Shown here: positions 8,305 to 17,908 of the stretch, one piece after another | How the letters are laid out: every line of letters starts with the position of its first letter | Numbering within the stretch: position 1 is the first letter of the stretch | Assembly (NCBI RefSeq): GCF_001314325.1 | Contig: NZ_CP009429.1 | Location: 682,501 to 746,500, forward strand | DNA from: Sphingopyxis macrogoltabida | GTDB lineage: Bacteria; Pseudomonadota; Alphaproteobacteria; Sphingomonadales; Sphingomonadaceae | Reading direction: 5' to 3' | DNA: 64,000 nt | Position numbers and translations under genes: made by a program | Notes under the pieces: model-generated | Told to the model about the DNA's origin: nothing | Database searches by the model: none | Seen by the model: only the letters and a program-made list of their open reading frames with translations

Positions 8305-9538
8305 GACGCTTACCCACATCCAGATCTCGAACGCCAAGCCCATGGAAAAGGCCTATAAAATGGCCGATTCGGATGCGCTGTACCTCTTGGTAAGGCCGAA
8401 CGGGGCCAAACTCTGGCGAATGAACTATCGGCACCTCGAACGGCAAAAGACGCTCTACTTCGGGTCTTGGCCGGACGTCGGGATTTCCGCCGCCCGTGAG
8501 TTGCGAGACGCGGCCCGCAAGAAAATCGTCTCCGGTCTCGACCCGGCCGCGGAAAAGAAGGTCGAACGGATCACCCGAAAGATCGCCGAGGACAACACGT
8601 TCAAGACGATTGCGGCGGAATGGCTGGCGAAAAACGAACGGGAAGAGCGCGCGGCCGTCACGCTTCGCAAAATTCGCTGGCTTCTCGATATCGCCAATCC
8701 ATTGATCGGCAGCCGGCCGATCTCAAAAATCACGCCCCAGGAAGTTCTGGCCGTTCTCCGAAAGGTCGAAGCAAATGGCCGGTATGAAAGTGCCCGTCGA
8801 ATGCGCAGCGTTATTAGCAGAGTCTTCCGCTATGCAATCGCCACCGCAAGGGCCGACCGTGATCTCGCGGCTGACCTGCGCGGCGCGCTCACGGCACCCA
8901 AGGTAAAGCACCACGCCGCGATCACGACCCGCAAGGAAACAGGGGCGCTCTTGCGCGCTATCGAAGGATATACCGGTCACGAAATCACGGCGATTGCGCT
9001 GCGACTGACTCCGCATGTCTTCGTCAGGCCGGGGGAATTGCGACAGGCGGAATGGACAGAGATCGATGTCGAGGACGCGGTGTGGACGATCCCGGCCGAC
9101 AAGATGAAAATGCGTCGCCAGCACTGTGTTCCCCTGTCGAGGCAGGTTCTCGAAATGCTTGAAGTACTGCACGGCCTCACCGGCCATGGGCAATTTCTGT
9201 TTCCGTCGTTTCGGACCTCCCGGCGGTGCATGTCCGAGAATACGGTGAGCGCGGCACTGCGTCGCCTCGGCTATAGCCGCGAGGAGATGACGGCGCATGG
9301 GTTCCGATCGACAGCAGCCACGCTCCTCAACCAGATGGGCATGTGGCACCCTGATGCGATCGAGAGGCAGCTCGCCCATCTCGATGCCAATGCGACCCGC
9401 CGTATCTACACGCGAGGCGAATATTGGGATGAGCGCGTCCGCATGATGCAACATTGGTCCGACTATCTGAACGAGCTTCGCGATGGCGCTCAAATTCTGC
9501 GACCCGCTTTCGGGAAACCGGCGAACTCAAGTGGCTAG
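8303..9538 (+). CDS. int: tyrosine-type integrase, P4-like
   Basis: A 411-residue site-specific recombinase. The N-terminal DUF4102-type domain (residues 1-90, with YLLVRPNGAKLWRMNYR) binds arm sites, followed by a core-binding domain and a C-terminal catalytic domain. Catalytic residues: Arg in VRPGELRQAEW near 251, HGFR near 332-335 (H-x-x-R), the trailing His in QLAHLD, and the nucleophile Tyr in RRIYTRGEYW near 372. Its ATG overlaps an ACCATCA half-site. Its position just after tRNA-Leu fits integration into that gene. The stop overlaps the convergent excisionase stop within a single CTAG. Confidence 0.95.
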   Translation: MTLTHIQISNAKPMEKAYKMADSDALYLLVRPNGAKLWRMNYRHLERQKTLYFGSWPDVGISAARELRDAARKKIVSGLDPAAEKKVERITRKIAEDNTFKTIAAEWLAKNEREERAAVTLRKIRWLLDIANPLIGSRPISKITPQEVLAVLRKVEANGRYESARRMRSVISRVFRYAIATARADRDLAADLRGALTAPKVKHHAAITTRKETGALLRAIEGYTGHEITAIALRLTPHVFVRPGELRQAEWTEIDVEDAVWTIPADKMKMRRQHCVPLSRQVLEMLEVLHGLTGHGQFLFPSFRTSRRCMSENTVSAALRRLGYSREEMTAHGFRSTAATLLNQMGMWHPDAIERQLAHLDANATRRIYTRGEYWDERVRMMQHWSDYLNELRDGAQILRPAFGKPANSSG

Positions 9539-9735
9539 CCGCCGGTCAGCGCCTTGAGGCTCTTGAATGGAATTAATGTGGACCGGCCGACCTTGACGGT
9601 GTCGAGGTCGCCGGACTCGATGAGTTCATATATTCGTGATCGACTGATGCCGGTAAGCTTGACGGCGGTCGAAATCCGCACCGTTAGGGGCTCGACAAAT
9701 ACGATCTCGACCGGAGCGTCATCAGAATCCCGCAT
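9535..9735 (-). CDS. AlpA-type excisionase / HTH DNA-binding protein
   Basis: A 66-residue protein with a MerR/excisionase-type helix-turn-helix: VRISTAVKLTGISRSRIYEL followed by a wing ending VGRSTLIPFKSLKAL. Such small proteins direct excision by the neighbouring integrase or regulate it (AlpA). It is convergent with int and their stop codons interlock. Plausible start ATG at 9735. The 9736-9930 stretch upstream holds no other recognisable gene. Confidence 0.8.
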   Translation of the reverse strand: MRDSDDAPVEIVFVEPLTVRISTAVKLTGISRSRIYELIESGDLDTVKVGRSTLIPFKSLKALTGG

Positions 9736-9905
9736 CTTTCGTGTCCTCGCAACGAGACATTTTTGCGCGCGGTTCCAACGCAGCTTTCGCCGGCTCGAGT
9801 ATTCCCGGCGCCACGTTCGTCACAAGGGTTAGGGCATAAATCTGCCGGTCGGCGGCATTCCTGCGCCGCGGGGGCAATCGGACCAATGCTGCAGCCAAGC
9901 CGAGC

Positions 9906-9926
9906 GAGGAGGAAGAGAGGGGGGGA
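9906..9926 (+). repeat. G-rich purine motif, copy 1
   Basis: A run GAGGAGGAAGAGAGGGGGG just ahead of the Toprim gene. It is one of a family of similar G-rich tracts in front of element genes (see also 12991, 34431, 37381, 38755, 40532, 43045). Here it may simply double as the ribosome site. Confidence 0.5.
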
Positions 9927-9930
9927 TTGC

Positions 9931-10875
9931 GTGTCCGTCCTGATGAAGAGGCTTGCCATGCCTGCTGGGTTTTCAACGTCTCGAAAGCCAGAACTCGAGG
10001 TCGCCGGGGCTGCTCTTGTGCGCCGCTTAGGCGGGGCTTGGTCAGGCGATTCTGGCATGTGCTGCTGTCCTGCTCATGACGATCGAACGCCGAGCCTGTC
10101 GGTCAGGGTTGGCGAAACACGACTTTTGTTCAAATGCTTTGCCGGCTGCGACATTTCCGATGTGCTCCGGGCTCTCCGTCGCGACGATCTGACCGCCCTC
10201 GACGCGCATGACGGCAGGGGTGTGCCATCCTGCCTGCCTAAGGAATGGCTACAGCGGCGTGCCCGTGAGCTGTGGGGCATTGGTCGGCCAATAAATTGGA
10301 CAATCGCGGAGACCTATTTGCGGAATAGGTCGATCGATATTGCACCTGACTGCCTGCGCTTCGCTCCGCGAACGCCGCTTGGCAGGGGGCGACTGGCCGT
10401 GTTCCGACCGGCGATGCTCGCCGCGGTAACAGATGATTCGGGATTGGTGGCCGTCCACCGGACCTTCCTGGATCGCAAGGGCCGACGCGCGCGCGACCTC
10501 CAGCATCCTCGCAGATTGCTCGGTCACCCCCGCACAGGTGCGGTTCGACTCGCGCCCGCCACTGATACACTCGGAATTGCCGAGGGCATCGAGACAGCGA
10601 TCTCGGCGATGATCCTCCTCGGCATTCCGGTCTGGGCTGCGCTCGGCAATGAGCGCATCCCACGTATTGCTACGCCAGATTCGGTGTCGCGTCTCATCCT
10701 GTTGCCCGACAACGACCGTGCCGGCCGCCTCGCCGTGCCGCTCGCCATGAAGGCGCAGGCGGTCTCCGGACGGCGTATCGAGACGATCTGGCCATGGAAC
10801 GATCGGAACGACTGGAACGACGTCCTACGACATGGAGGGAAGGGAGCGAGGGACTGGCGGCGCCGAGCGGCCTGA
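9931..10875 (+). CDS. Toprim-domain primase-like protein
   Basis: About 314 residues. The N-terminal part has a CHC2-like zinc-finger arrangement (CCCPAHDDRTPSLSV, then FKCFAGCD), as in DNA primases. The C-terminal part is a Toprim domain: the acidic IAEGIETAISA and LLPDNDRAGR signatures are visible. Together these suggest a primase fragment or primase-helicase relative for priming transfer or replication of the element. I place the start at the GTG at 9931 because a GAGGAGG-type ribosome site precedes it; an ATG at 9943 is the alternative, and the longer frame from 9763 looks non-coding. The gene ends 32 bases before the ParB-like gene. Confidence 0.8.
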   Translation: MSVLMKRLAMPAGFSTSRKPELEVAGAALVRRLGGAWSGDSGMCCCPAHDDRTPSLSVRVGETRLLFKCFAGCDISDVLRALRRDDLTALDAHDGRGVPSCLPKEWLQRRARELWGIGRPINWTIAETYLRNRSIDIAPDCLRFAPRTPLGRGRLAVFRPAMLAAVTDDSGLVAVHRTFLDRKGRRARDLQHPRRLLGHPRTGAVRLAPATDTLGIAEGIETAISAMILLGIPVWAALGNERIPRIATPDSVSRLILLPDNDRAGRLAVPLAMKAQAVSGRRIETIWPWNDRNDWNDVLRHGGKGARDWRRRAA

Positions 10876-10907
10876 ATGGTCGGGCCATCGCCGCCAGGAG
10901 ACAGACT

Positions 10908-12926
10908 ATGACATTTCCCATCATATACGCTCTCGCGCGCAATTGCGTCGTGTCGCCGCTCAATGTCCGAACCGAAAGCGACCCGGATGCCGATGCCGAA
11001 CTGGAAGCTATGATCGGCCAGGCCGGCTTCATCATCCAGAATCTGATTGGCACCGCTGTCAAGCGCAAGAAGGATCAGTACAGCATCTTCGGCGGCGGGC
11101 GCCGTCTCACGAGGGTGCACGCGCTGATCGAGAAGGGCGAGCTTCCGGAAGATTTCAAAGTACCGGTCATGGTTCGGCCCGACACCAAGGACGCGATCGA
11201 ACTCAGCTATGCTGAAAATCGCAAGCTGCCGATGAGCGCTGCGGACGAATGCATGGCGTTCAAGAATATGATCGAGAAAGAGGACAAGACTGCGGCCCAG
11301 GTAGCGGCGCGCTTCGGCAAAACCGAGCGTTTTGTTCTCGGTCGCGTCCGTCTCGCGGACCTGCACGAGACAGTCTTCGATGCGCTGCGCAAGGGCGAAA
11401 TCACCCTCGAAATCGCGAAAGCCTATGGCAGCACGTCGGACACAGCCCGACAGGCCCGTGTCTTCGAGCAATATCGCGAGAGCTATTACCGTAATGACCC
11501 GTTCACCATCCGGCGTGAGCTCGCCGCCGGCAACTATCGAGGCAACGACCCGAAGGCTTTGCTCGTTGGACGCGAAGCCTATGTCGAAGCGGGCGGGCGG
11601 ATCGACTCCGACCTCTTCTCCGACAGCGCGTCCGAAAACTGGATCGACGGCGACGTCCTCGACCGGCTCGCCGATGAGAAGCTTGCGGCGGAAGCTGAAT
11701 CGATCCGCGCGCGCGAGGGCTACGCGGAAATTCGCGCGGTCCCAATGACGCGCATCTCGTTCGCGGATTATGACGGCCTCCGCCCGGTCCGCGGCGAGAT
11801 CCCCGAACCGACGGCAGAGGAGGAAGCGCGGTGCGCCGAGATCGAGGCCGAGATGAACTCCATCGCCGAATCCGCTGACGAGAGTGATGACGGCATCACC
11901 GAGGACGAGGAACAGCGGTATCGCGAACTCGAATCCGAACTGAGCGGCATCCAGAATCGACCGGCAGTCCTCACCGAAGACCAGAAAGCCGCGGCCCTCG
12001 CCTTCCTCGTCATCGGCGAAGACGGCCAGCCCCGCGTTCATCATCAGGCCTACATGGTCCCGAACGAGGCCGACGAAGACATCGATGGCGACGAAGATGA
12101 CGACGGCGACACCGAAGGCTCTGTTTCGGCGAAACCGTCGATGAGCCAGCGGCTCATCGACGAACTCGCGACGATGAAAGCCGAGCTGCTCCGGGTCCAT
12201 GTCGCAAGCGATCCGCGCTTCGCGCTCGATCTCGGCACGTTCGTGATGGTCGATGCGGCTTTGCGGCGCTACGCCTCCGATCTCGCGAGCGACCTTCGCG
12301 CCGACTCTGCGCCGTCGCGCGTCATTGGCTTCGAGAGCGGATCGCTCGCGGCTGACGAATGGACGAAGCTCGAAGAGGGGCTCGATCGAAGCTGGGTCCA
12401 GCCGAACATCGGCGTCGCCGGGCGCTACGATGCCTTCTGCGCGCTCGGCGAAGAAGCGCGTGCGGCTTGGCTCGCCTGGGCGATTGCCCGGACGATCCAT
12501 GCGGTGCCCATGAAAGATTCCGCCAGCGGTTTCGTCGATCATCTCGGTCGCAAGCTCGAGATCGACGTCGCCGCCTGGTGGCGCCCGACGGCCGCGAATT
12601 ACTTCAAGCGGCTGACCAAGAGCTCCATCATCGACCTCTTCCAGGACATCGGTGGCAGCGAACTCAGCCAGCGCTACGGGGCATCGAAGAAGGACTTGCT
12701 CGCGTCCTCGGCTGAACAGCTCTTCGCCGGGAACATCATCGTCGAGGCGGACGTCAAGGAAAAGGCGCTTGCGTGGCTCCCTGACGCCATGCGCTTCGAG
12801 CACCCGGTCGCCGAACCGGTGAACGATGATCGCGATGACGAAATGACCGACGCCGTCGATCCCGAGGCGGCGGGCGATCCTGCCGATGATGTCGACGAGG
12901 ACGAGCAGCTCTCCGACGCGGCCTGA
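10908..12926 (+). CDS. large ParB/Spo0J-family protein
   Basis: A 672-residue protein with a ParB N-terminal nuclease/CTPase-type domain (residues about 10-100: FIIQNLIGTAVKRKKDQY, then FGGGRRLTRVHAL, the G-x-R-R box) and a KorB/ParB helix-turn-helix region (KTAAQVAARFGKTERFVLGR). A long acidic middle section (about 300-430) and a C-terminal domain follow. This oversized architecture is typical of plasmid and ICE ParB-like proteins in sphingomonads rather than chromosomal ParB (about 300 residues). No ParA is adjacent, so a pure partition role is doubtful. The ATG at 10908 has GGAGACAGACT upstream. Confidence 0.82.
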   Translation: MTFPIIYALARNCVVSPLNVRTESDPDADAELEAMIGQAGFIIQNLIGTAVKRKKDQYSIFGGGRRLTRVHALIEKGELPEDFKVPVMVRPDTKDAIELSYAENRKLPMSAADECMAFKNMIEKEDKTAAQVAARFGKTERFVLGRVRLADLHETVFDALRKGEITLEIAKAYGSTSDTARQARVFEQYRESYYRNDPFTIRRELAAGNYRGNDPKALLVGREAYVEAGGRIDSDLFSDSASENWIDGDVLDRLADEKLAAEAESIRAREGYAEIRAVPMTRISFADYDGLRPVRGEIPEPTAEEEARCAEIEAEMNSIAESADESDDGITEDEEQRYRELESELSGIQNRPAVLTEDQKAAALAFLVIGEDGQPRVHHQAYMVPNEADEDIDGDEDDDGDTEGSVSAKPSMSQRLIDELATMKAELLRVHVASDPRFALDLGTFVMVDAALRRYASDLASDLRADSAPSRVIGFESGSLAADEWTKLEEGLDRSWVQPNIGVAGRYDAFCALGEEARAAWLAWAIARTIHAVPMKDSASGFVDHLGRKLEIDVAAWWRPTAANYFKRLTKSSIIDLFQDIGGSELSQRYGASKKDLLASSAEQLFAGNIIVEADVKEKALAWLPDAMRFEHPVAEPVNDDRDDEMTDAVDPEAAGDPADDVDEDEQLSDAA

Positions 12927-12990
12927 TTCTCCGTCCGGCCTATTGGGTCGCGGCCACACGCCGCGGCCCCTCTTTTCCTGCCATTCGCGT

Positions 12991-13025
12991 CGGGAGGAGA
13001 GGGGGAAGGGCGATGGCAGCGGGGG
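12991..13025 (+). repeat. G-rich purine motif, copy 2
   Basis: CGGGAGGAGAGGGGGAAGGG then GGGGG at 13020-13025, ending about 35 bases ahead of the helicase start. A partly complementary pyrimidine stretch (CCCCTCTTTTCCTGCC, 12967-12982) lies just upstream, so a hairpin is possible. Confidence 0.5.
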
Positions 13026-13059
13026 CGTGTTGCTCCCGAACTTCTTCAGGAGAATTGCC

Positions 13060-16000
13060 ATGACCCTTCCGCTTCTGAGGCTTGCCGAAATCCCGGATAC
13101 CGCGGCCCGAGAAAACGCCGAACGCCTCTATGGCGTCGCGCGCGCACTGCGCGACCGGCTTGCTGTTCCGCAATCGGTGACTCGCTCCCTGCTCAAGCGG
13201 TTGATGACCGAAGCGTTCGGCGGGTCCGATGCCGACGGGCGCTGGTCGATGCGCGATGCCTATGACGCGCTCGAAGCCGCGCAGGCTTCTGACACGCTCG
13301 CGCCCGACAATGAACCGAACCCGGACTGCGCGCCCGAAGATGATTTCGCGGATATCCTCGCGTTTGAGAAGGCGCTGCCGACCCAGACCTACCGCAGCGA
13401 GCACCAGATCGACATGCAGCAGTTCAGCACGCCCGCCGCGCTGTCCTGGCTAGCGGCCCGAACGGCGGCGATCATGACCGACGATCATGTGCTCGAACCG
13501 TCGGCGGGCACGGGCATGCTCGCGGCGCACGCGATTGCCGCCGGCGCGAGCGTCTCGCTCAACGAGCGCGATCCCTGCCGGGCGGCGCTGCTTTCCCTCG
13601 TGACGAGCCGCGCGGTCACGACCCATGACGCCGAATTTATCAACGACCGACTGCCGGCGGATGTTCGGCCCACCGTCGTCCTGATCAACCCGCCCTTCAG
13701 CCGTAGCGAGGCGCGCGGCCAGGACCGTCATGCCGGGGCTCGCCATCTTCGCTCCGCGCTGCTGCGTCTTGCCGAGGGCGGACGCTGCGTCGCGATCATG
13801 TCGCCGACCTTCGCGCACGATGCGAGCGGTGCGAGCGGCTATGTCTCCGTCGCCGAAATTGCCCGCCCGCGCGTCGAGATCACGATTCTCGGCCGCCCCT
13901 ATGCGAAGCATGGTACCAGCGTCGCTATCCGCCTGATCGTCTTCGACAAGGGCTGGATCGGCCAAACTGAGCGACACACGGTCGACACGATCGAGGCGGC
14001 GCTGCCGATCGTGCTCGCGCTTCCGCCGCGGCTTGACCCGTCCGACGAACCGCCGCCCGCGTCCCCGGCGGTGATCCCGATGCGGCCCGCGCTGGGGCCT
14101 TCGTCGTCTTCGCTCTTCTCCGGCCTCGCTGGCCCCAGGATCATTGCGCCTTCACGGATTGCCGCCAAGGATGATTCGGCGCGGCCGCTCGCCTATTCGG
14201 TTCGCGATACGCCGTTGCCGGTCGGCGATCCGGTCGGCATCTACGCGCCCTGGCGGCTCGCCCGCATCGATATTCCGGGCGCGAAGCCACACCCCGACAA
14301 TCTCGTGGAATCGCTCGCCATGGCGTCGGTTCTGCCGCCGATCCCCCAATATCGTCCGCTCTTCCAGAAGCGGGCGAGCGAGTCGCTGTCCGACGCCCAA
14401 CTCGAAGCGATCATCTACGCAGGCGATGCCTTCTCGCGCGACCTGCCGAGCCGGTTCGTCACCAACACCGCCGGCGACCTGCTGATCGAGGATTCCGAAG
14501 GCCCCGCCTATCGCATGGGTTTCTTCATCGGCGACGGGACGGGCGTGGGCAAGGGCCGCGAAGGCGCTGCGATCATTCGGGACCAATGGAACTGCGGCAA
14601 CCAGCGCGCGATCTGGATATCTAGGGGCGCGACGCTCCTTGAAGATGCCCGGCGCGACTGGAGCGCGCTTGGCGGACTTCCGATCGATGTCCAGCCGCTC
14701 GACGCCTTTCCGCTCGGCCAGCCGATCGGCATGGCGAGCGGCATCCTTTTCCTCACCTATGCGACGCTCCGGTCCCAGCGCCACGACCAATGCTCGCGCC
14801 TGCAGCAGATTCTCGAGTGGACTGGCGCAAACTTCGAAGGCGTGATCCTGTTCGATGAATCCCATTCGATGGGCAACGCCGCGGGCACCAAGGACGAGTA
14901 TCGGCGGGCCAAGGGTTCCGAACAGGGCCTTGCCGGGGTCCGCCTGCAAAATGCGCTGCCGCGCGCCCGCGTCGTCTATGAATCGGCCACCGGTGCGACG
15001 AAGCCCGAAAATTTGAGCTACGCCTCGCGGCTCGGCCTCTGGGGTCCGGGCACCGCCTTTGCCAACCGTGACAGCTTTCTCGCTGCGATGACGGATGGCG
15101 GCATCGCCGCGATGGAAATCGTCGCCCGCGATCTCAAGTCCATGGGCCTCTATACGGCCCGCGCCCTCAGTTTCGCCGGCGTCGAATATGACCCACTCGA
15201 GCATCAGCTCACGCCCGACCAGATCGACATCTACGACGCCTATGCCGACGCGTGGGCCATCATCCACCAGAACCTCGACGAGGTCCTTATGGCATCGAAC
15301 ATCGTCGACCGCATGTCGGGCCAGACGATGAACGCCCAGGCCAAGGGATCGGCGCTCAGCCGGTTCGAGAGCGCGAAGCAGCGGTTCTTCTCGCAGGTCC
15401 TGATCTCGATGAAGATGCCGACGGTCGTTCGCGCTATCGAGGATGAACTCGCCACGGGCCATGTCGCCGTCGTCCAACTCACCAGCACGGCCGAGGCAAT
15501 TCTCGGCCGCCGCCTTGCAGATCTTTCGCCCGAAGAACGCGCGAACCTGTCGATCGATGTCTCGCCGCTCGACACGCTGATCGATTATCTGAGAACGGCC
15601 TTCCCGACGCGCCAGATGCGCGCCTTTCGCGCGACCGATGGATCGATGCGCTCCGAGCCGATGCTTGACGACGAGGGCAACGGTGTCCTGCGCCAGGAAG
15701 CGGTCGACGCGCGCGACGAGCTGATCGAGCGGCTCTGCTCGATACCGCCGGTTCCGGCTGCGCTCGACTTCCTGCTCGCGCATTTCGGGACCGACATGGT
15801 CGCGGAAGTCACGGGACGCACGCGGCGCATCGTCGTCGACGGGCAAGGCCGGCAGAAGGTCGAGCGTCGCACGTCCAGTTCCAACATCGCCGAGACCGAC
15901 AATTTCATGTCGGGGCGAAAGCCTATCCTCGTCTTTTCCGAGGCGGGCGGCACCGGACGCTCTTATCATGCCGACTTGGGTTGCCCCACAGCGCACAAGC

Positions 16001-17355
16001 GGCGCATCCATTTCTTGCTCGAGCCCGGGTGGCGCGCCGACATCGCGATCCAGGGCCTCGGCCGCACCCACCGCACCTACCAATCGATGCCGCCGGTGTT
16101 CCGCCCCGTCACGACCAACTGCAAGGGCGAACGTCGGTTCATCAGCACCATCGCTCGCCGCCTCGACATGCTCGGCGCGCTCACGCGCGGCCAACGCCAG
16201 ACGGGCGGCCAGAACCTGTTCGATCCGGCCGATAATCTCGAAAGCTGCTACGCCCGCGAGGCCCTGACCCAGTGGTATCACCTTCTCCACGCGGGCAAGC
16301 TCGCGAGCGTCAGCCTCGAGAAGCTCCAGATCATCACCGGTCTGAAGCTCGTCGATGAGCACGGCACCTTGCTCGACAAGCTGCCGCCGATCCAGCGATG
16401 GCTCAACCGCATCCTCGCGCTGCGGATCGCGACTCAGAATGCGATCTTCGAGGAGTATATGGGTCTAATACAGGCCCGGGTCGACGCCGCGCGCGAAGCC
16501 GGAACGCTCGATCTCGGCGTCGAGGCGATCCGCGCCGAGCACATCGTCCCGATCTCGAAGCGGGTGCTCAAGAAGGACCCGGTGTCCGGCGCCGAAACCC
16601 GGCTGCTCCGCCTCGAGCTTCATCTGAAGCCGCACGTTACCGGATGGGCGCGCCTCGACAGAATCTGGGGCGGCACCACAGATGTCCAGTATCTCCGCAA
16701 CAATCGTTCGGGACGCGTCGCCCTTTGCGTTCCATCCTGGTCGATTACCGACGACGAGGGGCGCCCAGTCAAGATGCTGGAGTTTGTCCGACCGACGGGT
16801 TCCAAGCGCATCCAACTCGCCGAGCTTTGGCAGACCTTCTGGAAGGAAATTGATCGCGACAGCTTCAAGGCCTTCTGGGACGTAGAGGTGTCCGAGGCGC
16901 TCGAGAAGGTCGATATTCATACGATCAGCGTTGCGACCGGCCTCCTACTGCCCGTCTGGAACAAGCTGCCGCAAGATGATGTTCGCGTCTGGCGGATCGA
17001 TGACGCAGCGGGAACCTCGATACTCGGACGCATCGTGATGCCCGCGGCGCTCGAGAAACTGGAAACCGCATTTGGTCTTGAATCGTCCATCAAGCTTACC
17101 CCTGCTGAATTGATCGAGGCGGCGCGTGGCGGCGATGGCACACTGATCCCGGGCCTCCACGGCGCGCGCCTCGTTTCCACGATGGTGAACAGTAGCCGGC
17201 GCTTTGAGGTCCGGGATTTCCAGCCGCAGGATCGCGAATGGCTCAAGGCTCGCGGCGCGTTCAGCGAGGTGATCCAGTACAAGACGCGGCTCTTCCTTCC
17301 GGCTGAAAAGGCCGACGAAATCCTCGCAGCAATCATCGACCAGCGGCCGCAGTGA
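13060..17355 (+). CDS. strawberry-notch family methyltransferase-helicase fusion
   Basis: A 1,431-residue protein. An N-terminal SAM-methyltransferase-like domain has motif I VLEPSAGTGMLAAHA near residue 146 and the catalytic-type motif INPPF near 210. A superfamily 2-like ATPase follows: Walker A-like GDGTGVGKGREGA near 490, the DEAH-type box FDESHSMGN near 600, and the arginine-finger motif QGLGRTHRTYQ near 1003. The C-terminal third matches the strawberry-notch helicase C domain. Such proteins are common on alphaproteobacterial plasmids and ICEs; the methyltransferase half may be a DNA N6-adenine enzyme, though the motif is NPPF rather than DPPY. The ATG at 13060 has CAGGAGAATTGCC upstream. 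Confidence 0.85.
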   Translation: MTLPLLRLAEIPDTAARENAERLYGVARALRDRLAVPQSVTRSLLKRLMTEAFGGSDADGRWSMRDAYDALEAAQASDTLAPDNEPNPDCAPEDDFADILAFEKALPTQTYRSEHQIDMQQFSTPAALSWLAARTAAIMTDDHVLEPSAGTGMLAAHAIAAGASVSLNERDPCRAALLSLVTSRAVTTHDAEFINDRLPADVRPTVVLINPPFSRSEARGQDRHAGARHLRSALLRLAEGGRCVAIMSPTFAHDASGASGYVSVAEIARPRVEITILGRPYAKHGTSVAIRLIVFDKGWIGQTERHTVDTIEAALPIVLALPPRLDPSDEPPPASPAVIPMRPALGPSSSSLFSGLAGPRIIAPSRIAAKDDSARPLAYSVRDTPLPVGDPVGIYAPWRLARIDIPGAKPHPDNLVESLAMASVLPPIPQYRPLFQKRASESLSDAQLEAIIYAGDAFSRDLPSRFVTNTAGDLLIEDSEGPAYRMGFFIGDGTGVGKGREGAAIIRDQWNCGNQRAIWISRGATLLEDARRDWSALGGLPIDVQPLDAFPLGQPIGMASGILFLTYATLRSQRHDQCSRLQQILEWTGANFEGVILFDESHSMGNAAGTKDEYRRAKGSEQGLAGVRLQNALPRARVVYESATGATKPENLSYASRLGLWGPGTAFANRDSFLAAMTDGGIAAMEIVARDLKSMGLYTARALSFAGVEYDPLEHQLTPDQIDIYDAYADAWAIIHQNLDEVLMASNIVDRMSGQTMNAQAKGSALSRFESAKQRFFSQVLISMKMPTVVRAIEDELATGHVAVVQLTSTAEAILGRRLADLSPEERANLSIDVSPLDTLIDYLRTAFPTRQMRAFRATDGSMRSEPMLDDEGNGVLRQEAVDARDELIERLCSIPPVPAALDFLLAHFGTDMVAEVTGRTRRIVVDGQGRQKVERRTSSSNIAETDNFMSGRKPILVFSEAGGTGRSYHADLGCPTAHKRRIHFLLEPGWRADIAIQGLGRTHRTYQSMPPVFRPVTTNCKGERRFISTIARRLDMLGALTRGQRQTGGQNLFDPADNLESCYAREALTQWYHLLHAGKLASVSLEKLQIITGLKLVDEHGTLLDKLPPIQRWLNRILALRIATQNAIFEEYMGLIQARVDAAREAGTLDLGVEAIRAEHIVPISKRVLKKDPVSGAETRLLRLELHLKPHVTGWARLDRIWGGTTDVQYLRNNRSGRVALCVPSWSITDDEGRPVKMLEFVRPTGSKRIQLAELWQTFWKEIDRDSFKAFWDVEVSEALEKVDIHTISVATGLLLPVWNKLPQDDVRVWRIDDAAGTSILGRIVMPAALEKLETAFGLESSIKLTPAELIEAARGGDGTLIPGLHGARLVSTMVNSSRRFEVRDFQPQDREWLKARGAFSEVIQYKTRLFLPAEKADEILAAIIDQRPQ

Positions 17356-17381
17356 ATCCAAAATCGAAGAAGGAGAACGCC

Positions 17382-17672
17382 ATGTCTGGCTCGGGTCTGC
17401 CGGTCGATCAGGACTTTGTCGACCGCTTCAACACGGCCCTCATCGCGCTCCGGAGCGAGGCAATCGGAGCCGGGTGTGGCGGCGGAATTGTCCGCAGGGC
17501 CATCGAGACGATGCAGGTTCGCATGACAGACTGTGCATCTGCGACCATTCGAGTCCCTTTCGTTCCGGCAAACGCTCGTTTCTATCCACGCCGGTCTCGA
17601 TCTTCGCCTCGCAGATCCGACCCAACTAATTCTGAAAGCCGACCTAACCCGTGGAATCGGTCGATGTCGTGA
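17382..17672 (+). CDS. small hypothetical protein, possibly truncated
   Basis: Starts at an ATG 26 bases after the helicase stop with a good AAGGAGAACGCC ribosome site. The first 50 or so residues (VDQDFVDRFNTALIALRSEA) look like a real protein, but from about residue 55 the composition turns Arg/Pro/Ser-rich and less protein-like. The gene may have lost its 3' end where the 17.9-23.2 kb island joins. No family recognised. The stretch 17,673-17,908 beyond it holds no gene I can support. Confidence 0.4.
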   Translation: MSGSGLPVDQDFVDRFNTALIALRSEAIGAGCGGGIVRRAIETMQVRMTDCASATIRVPFVPANARFYPRRSRSSPRRSDPTNSESRPNPWNRSMS

Positions 17673-17908
17673 TCTATTTTGCGGACGAACCGGAGTGCCT
17701 CCCTTCAGGAGCGCCGGTTGCGATAACGAGCATTCCAAACGGAGAAGCGACCAGTCGGCTTCGCGCCGGATATCGGTTGCTCTGGCGGTCGTCGCAGAAT
17801 TCTGAAATCGGACAGAAAGTTTCGAGCATCGAATTCAGGCCGGCGTTGCCGATGAGCGCATCGGGTCCAAGAGGAACAGCTTGTATGCCGGGCGGAAGCC
17901 GGAAGTGT

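Noticed and set aside
10524..13061. 845-codon minus-strand frame opposite the primase and ParB-like genes
   Set aside because: Antisense to two recognised genes; composition is typical of a shadow frame.
14152..16362. 736-codon minus-strand frame opposite the helicase gene
   Set aside because: Antisense shadow of the strawberry-notch gene; no domain motif.
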